Positions 3,972 to 7,460 of a stretch of 7,460 bases of DNA are shown piece after piece. The stretch is taken from NCBI GenBank assembly GCA_900768045.1, contig CAAGBL010000011.1, positions 1 through 7,460 on the forward strand, written 5' to 3'. A program made the translations under genes and the position numbers. Numbering within the stretch: the first letter of the stretch is position 1; each line of letters starts with the position of its first letter. The DNA is from an uncultured Alistipes sp. (lineage in GTDB: Bacteria > Bacteroidota > Bacteroidia > Bacteroidales > Rikenellaceae). Below the pieces are notes generated by a model. The model did no database searches, was not told the origin of the DNA, and saw only the letters and a list, made by a program, of their open reading frames with translations.

Positions 3972-5591
3972 ATGAGAAAATTACTTCTCGGTGACGAGGC
4001 TATTGCTCAGGCTGCTATCGACGCTGGCTTGTCAGGTGTCTATGCCTATCCAGGTACTCCGTCAACCGAAATTACTGAGTTTATTCAGCTACGTGAGGAG
4101 AAGCGTGGCGATGCAGAGAACAAGATTTGCTGCCGCTGGGCAACTAACGAGAAGACCGCTATGGAGGGTGCTCTCGGTATGTCGTACATGGGCAAGCGTG
4201 CCTTGGTCTGCATGAAGCATGTCGGTATGAACGTGGCTGCCGATCCATTTGTTAACTCAGCAATGACTGGCGTTAATGGTGGTTTGGTTGTTGTTGCTGC
4301 CGACGATCCATCAATGCACTCTTCACAGAACGAGCAGGACTCTCGCTTCTATGGTAAGTTTGCGATGATGCCTATCTTCGAGCCATCAAACCAGCAGGAG
4401 GCTTACGAGATGACACGTGCAGCATTCGAGCTCTCGGAGGCTGTGAAGCTCCCAGTATTGATGCGTGTGACAACACGTATGGCTCACTCACGTGCCGTTG
4501 TTGAGGTAGCGGAGACTCCTCGCAAGCAGAACGAAATCAACCGCCCTGAGGATGTTCGCACATGGATTTTGTTGCCAGCATTCGCTAAGAAGCGCTATGT
4601 TCAGCTTCTTGCTCAGCAGGATGACCTTATGAAGGCATCGGTAGAGTCTAAGTACAACTTCTACCGCAAGGGCACTAACCCTGAGCGTGGCGTTATCGCA
4701 ACAGGTATCGCTTATAACTACTACATGGAGAACTGCGCAAATTGTGAGGAGCGCAGCGTATTGAAGGTGTCGCAGTATCCACTTCCAGTGGCTCTTATCG
4801 AGAAGATGGTTGAGGACGGCGCTAAGGAGATTCTCGTGATGGAGGAGGGACAGCCTGTTGTTGAGGAGATGGTACGTGCTATCGTTCCTTCAACAGTAGC
4901 TGTTAAGGGCCGTCTTACTGGCGACCTTCCACGTGTTGGCGAGCTTAACCCTGACTCAGTACGTAAGTCATTGGGCATGGCCGCTTTGGAGAGGCTTGAG
5001 GCTGACGACATCGTTGTAGCACGTCCACCAGCATTGTGCCAGGGCTGCGGTCACCGTGACATGTACAAGGCACTAAACGAGGTTGCTGCAGAGTATGAGA
5101 ACCCACGCATCTTCGGCGATATCGGCTGCTACACATTGGGTGCTTTGCCTCCATTCCAGGCTCTTCACGCTTGCGTTGAGATGGGCGCTTCAATCACCAT
5201 GGCTAAGGGTGCTTCAGATGCTGGCCAGTTCCCTGCATTTGCAGTTATTGGCGACTCTACATTCACTCACTCAGGTATCACAGGTTTGTTGGACTGCGTA
5301 AACTCTAAGGCAAATGTTGTTATCGTTATCTCTGATAACCTCACAACAGGTATGACCGGTGGTCAGGACTCAGCAGGTACTGGTAAGATTGAGGATATCT
5401 GCCGTGGTGTGGGTGTTGCTCCTGAGCACGTACGTGTTGTTGTGCCTCTACCAAAGAACATGGAGGAGATCAAGAACATTCTTCGTGAGGAGATTGAGTA
5501 CAATGGTGTATCTGTTGTAATTCCTCGCCGTGAGTGTATTCAGACAGCAAAGCGTCATGCTAAGGCACGTGCAGCTGCAAAGAATGAGTAA
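3972..5591 (+). CDS. iorA: indolepyruvate ferredoxin oxidoreductase alpha subunit, lacking the C-terminal ferredoxin domain
   Basis: This 539-residue thiamine-diphosphate enzyme subunit, with IorB, converts indolepyruvate and other aryl-pyruvates plus CoA to the aryl-acetyl-CoA and CO2, passing electrons to a low-potential carrier. The N-terminal pyrimidine-binding domain (about 1-180) carries LLLGDEAIAQAAIDAG, AYPGTPSTEITE and TNEKTAMEGALG with the likely thiamine-activating Glu65. A middle domain spans about 235-345. The C-terminal thiamine-diphosphate domain (about 350-520) carries RPPALCQGCGHR, GDIGCYTLG and the GDST-to-SDN cofactor motif (427-456). Canonical IorA proteins continue for about 60-100 residues with two 4Fe-4S CxxCxxC motifs; this one stops after PRRECIQTAKRHAKARAAAKNE-like basic sequence, so no ferredoxin domain is present. 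The stop is clean and no remnant follows. It leads a tight operon with iorB and an aminotransferase. Lys codons are all AAG except codon 3. Confidence 0.92.
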   Translation: MRKLLLGDEAIAQAAIDAGLSGVYAYPGTPSTEITEFIQLREEKRGDAENKICCRWATNEKTAMEGALGMSYMGKRALVCMKHVGMNVAADPFVNSAMTGVNGGLVVVAADDPSMHSSQNEQDSRFYGKFAMMPIFEPSNQQEAYEMTRAAFELSEAVKLPVLMRVTTRMAHSRAVVEVAETPRKQNEINRPEDVRTWILLPAFAKKRYVQLLAQQDDLMKASVESKYNFYRKGTNPERGVIATGIAYNYYMENCANCEERSVLKVSQYPLPVALIEKMVEDGAKEILVMEEGQPVVEEMVRAIVPSTVAVKGRLTGDLPRVGELNPDSVRKSLGMAALERLEADDIVVARPPALCQGCGHRDMYKALNEVAAEYENPRIFGDIGCYTLGALPPFQALHACVEMGASITMAKGASDAGQFPAFAVIGDSTFTHSGITGLLDCVNSKANVVIVISDNLTTGMTGGQDSAGTGKIEDICRGVGVAPEHVRVVVPLPKNMEEIKNILREEIEYNGVSVVIPRRECIQTAKRHAKARAAAKNE

Positions 5592-5621
5592 GGTGGCTAA
5601 CAACATTAAACGTAAACTATC

Positions 5622-6203
5622 ATGAAAAAAGATATTATTTTGGCAGGCGTCGGCGGACAGGGTATCTTGTCGATTGCTACAGTCATTGGCGAGGCTGCCA
5701 TGGCTGAGGGTTGGAACATCAAGCAGGCTGAGGTTCATGGTATGAGCCAGCGTGGTGGCGATGTGCAGAGTAACTTGCGCCTCTCTACCGAGCCTATTGC
5801 CTCTGACCTTATTGCAAAGGGTGGTGCTGACATCATCATCTCGTTGGAGCCTATGGAGGCTTTGCGCTACTTGGAGTATTTGAAGAAGGACGGCTGGGTG
5901 GTAACATCTAACGTGCCTTTCATCAACATTCCTAACTACCCTGACCAGGAGGAGCTAAACAAGCACCTTGCAGCATTGCCACACTGCGTATCGCTAAATG
6001 TTGAGGAGCTTGCCAAGGAGGCAGGTGCTCCACAGCAGGCTGCTAACATGGTGTTGTTGGGTGCAGCTATTCCTATGCTCGACATTGAGTTTGAGAAAAT
6101 AGAGGCAGGTATCCGTCGCATCTTTGCTCGCAAGGGCGAGGAGGTTATCGAGAAGAACCTTGCTGCAGTACGTGCAGGCTATGAAAACTCTATCAAAAAA
6201 TAG
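5622..6203 (+). CDS. iorB: indolepyruvate ferredoxin oxidoreductase beta subunit
   Basis: This 193-residue protein forms the gamma-type subunit of 2-oxoacid:ferredoxin oxidoreductases, which binds CoA and completes the IorAB complex. It opens with IILAGVGGQGIL (6-17), the glycine-rich signature of the family, followed by KQAEVHGMSQRGGDVQSNLR (34-53), also diagnostic. Length is typical. It starts 30 bp after iorA and ends 7 bp before the aminotransferase, so all three are almost certainly co-transcribed. It has a single cysteine (in PHCVSL) and no iron-sulfur motif, so it does not supply the cluster domain missing from IorA. The first codons are A-rich (ATG AAA AAA) and there is no Shine-Dalgarno sequence. 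Confidence 0.94.
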   Translation: MKKDIILAGVGGQGILSIATVIGEAAMAEGWNIKQAEVHGMSQRGGDVQSNLRLSTEPIASDLIAKGGADIIISLEPMEALRYLEYLKKDGWVVTSNVPFINIPNYPDQEELNKHLAALPHCVSLNVEELAKEAGAPQQAANMVLLGAAIPMLDIEFEKIEAGIRRIFARKGEEVIEKNLAAVRAGYENSIKK

Positions 6204-6210
6204 CAAGACC

Positions 6211-7460
6211 ATGGAGAGACCATTAGACAAGCAAACCGTAGATAACATCTGTATTGCCAACGGTCTTCGTAACGCCAAGGAGCTTGGTGCGGCATCTATC
6301 CGCCAGTTCGTGAGCGTTGTTAAGGATATCGAGGCTAAGACGGGTGTTGAGTATATCCGCATGGAGATTGGCGAGCCTGGTCTTCCTGCCGAGATGATTG
6401 GTATTGAGGCTGAGCACGAGGCGTTGTTGGCTGGTTGCGGCTCTAAGTACCCACTCATCACTGGTATCGAGCCTTTGACTAAGGAGGCATCACGCTTTGT
6501 TAAGGCATTCATCAACCTCGACATTCCTCCTATGTGCTTCGTGCCTACTGTAGGCTCTATGCAGGGTGCTTTTGCTACCTTCATGGCACTTACTCAGATG
6601 CGCAAGGATCGTGACACTATCCTCTTTATCGATCCAGGCTTCCCAGTTCAGAAGTCGCAGTGCAAGGTTCAGGGCATTCGCATCGAGTCGTTCGACGTTA
6701 TCGACTATCGTGGCAAGAGGCTCGAGGAGAAGCTCGAGGAGATACTCTCGTCAGGTCGTGTTGCGGGTATGATCTACTCTAACCCTAACAACCCTACGTG
6801 GATGTGTCTTAACGAGGAGGAGCTCGAGATTATCGGCCGCATGGCTACCAAGCACGATGTTATCGTTATCGAGGACTTGGCTTATCTAAACATGGACTTC
6901 CGTGAGGATCGTTCGAAGCCTTTCGAGGCGCCTTACCAGCCATCTGTTGCTCGCTACACCGAGAACTGCATTCACCTCTTGTCGGGTTCGAAGATGTTCT
7001 CGTATGCAGGTCAGCGTATCGCTGTTGTGGCTATGAACCCAGCACTTGCTGAGCGTTGCTATGAGGGCTTTGCTGAGCGCTATGGCAACGATGGTCAGTT
7101 CCGTCGCAACTTCATCTTCAACATCCTTTACGTCCTTTCGTCAGGAGTGCCTCACTCAGCACAGTATGCTTTGGCTGCTATGTTCCGTGCTGCATCGGAC
7201 GGTCGTCTCGACTTCGTGGGTCACACGCGCGAGTATGCACGTCGTGCGCAGAGAGTTAAGGAGATTATGATTAAGAACGGCTTCCACATCGTTTACGACA
7301 AGGACTGCGAGCAGGAGGTTAGCGATGGTTTCTTCTTCACGTTCGGCTATAAGGATATGACAGGCGAGCAGCTTATCAACAAGCTTATCTACTACGGTAT
7401 CTCGGCTATCACACTAACACCTACAGGCAGCTCACGTGAGGGCTTGCGTGGTTGCGTGTC
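6211..7460 (+). CDS. PLP-dependent class I/II aminotransferase, 3' end cut by window
   Basis: An open frame of 416 complete codons runs off the right edge. It is a fold-type I PLP enzyme that would swap amino groups between amino acids and 2-oxo acids. Visible signatures: EIGEPGLP (52-59) near the substrate site, YSNPNNPT (189-196) with the cofactor-contacting Asn, IEDLAY (220-225) with Asp222 and Tyr225, and SGSKMFSYAGQRI (258-270) with Lys261 as the Schiff-base lysine. GLRGCVS (411-417) at the edge holds Arg413, likely the carboxylate-binding Arg, so probably only some tens of residues are missing. The ATG at 6211 lies 7 bp after the iorB stop, and I see no better start. Operon context with iorAB suggests aromatic amino acids or their 2-oxo acids as substrates, which is inference; the sequence alone does not fix specificity. 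Confidence 0.93.
   Translation, partial: MERPLDKQTVDNICIANGLRNAKELGAASIRQFVSVVKDIEAKTGVEYIRMEIGEPGLPAEMIGIEAEHEALLAGCGSKYPLITGIEPLTKEASRFVKAFINLDIPPMCFVPTVGSMQGAFATFMALTQMRKDRDTILFIDPGFPVQKSQCKVQGIRIESFDVIDYRGKRLEEKLEEILSSGRVAGMIYSNPNNPTWMCLNEEELEIIGRMATKHDVIVIEDLAYLNMDFREDRSKPFEAPYQPSVARYTENCIHLLSGSKMFSYAGQRIAVVAMNPALAERCYEGFAERYGNDGQFRRNFIFNILYVLSSGVPHSAQYALAAMFRAASDGRLDFVGHTREYARRAQRVKEIMIKNGFHIVYDKDCEQEVSDGFFFTFGYKDMTGEQLINKLIYYGISAITLTPTGSSREGLRGCV

Noticed and set aside
5994..6584. Minus-strand open frame of 196 codons across iorB and the aminotransferase
   Set aside because: It overlaps two genes with strong family signatures, and its translation shows no family features. It looks like a codon-bias shadow.

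Overview
The window looks like chromosomal DNA from a member of the Bacteroidota, most likely order Bacteroidales. Four observations support this. Position 1 begins inside the 5' end of a 16S rRNA gene on the minus strand, with the GATGAACGCTAGCGGCAGGC type of start. Nearly every gene is preceded by a TAnnTTTG box, the -7 element of the Bacteroidota primary sigma factor. Start codons lack Shine-Dalgarno sequences and sit in A-rich DNA. The protein families also fit the group. The AGCGGCAGG variant of the 16S start reminds me of Rikenellaceae/Alistipes, but 57 bases cannot settle the genus.

Layout, left to right. Positions 1-57 are the 16S 5' end, transcribed leftward. Its leader contains a boxA-like antitermination site and is driven by two tandem promoters (231-262 and 346-376). 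Divergent from it is a membrane protein of the DUF1295/isoprenylcysteine methyltransferase-like family (578-1381), closed by a terminator. Next come rplY (ribosomal protein bL25) and pth (peptidyl-tRNA hydrolase), 26 bp apart and probably one translation-linked operon. Pth converges on a minus-strand META/HslJ-type lipoprotein gene (2755-3183), and the two share a symmetrical terminator. The lipoprotein gene and ridA (3250-3624) diverge from a 66-bp gap in which their two -7 boxes form one 19-bp palindrome. A strong terminator follows ridA. A gene-free stretch then holds an unusual 9-bp-periodic inverted repeat (ATAGGG units facing CCCTAT units).

The right third (3972-7460) is a tight operon: iorA, iorB and a PLP-dependent class I/II aminotransferase cut by the window end. 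The aminotransferase would interconvert amino acids and 2-oxo acids. IorAB would oxidatively decarboxylate aryl-pyruvates to aryl-acetyl-CoA with a low-potential electron carrier, or run in reverse to fix aryl-acetates into aromatic amino acids. The operon's substrate range is inferred.

No clear new defence system, mobile element or CRISPR array is visible. The points most worth a second look are the IorA that lacks the usual C-terminal ferredoxin domain, the palindromic shared promoter of the lipoprotein gene and ridA, and the 9-bp-periodic hairpin repeat. Most of the content is otherwise ordinary housekeeping DNA.
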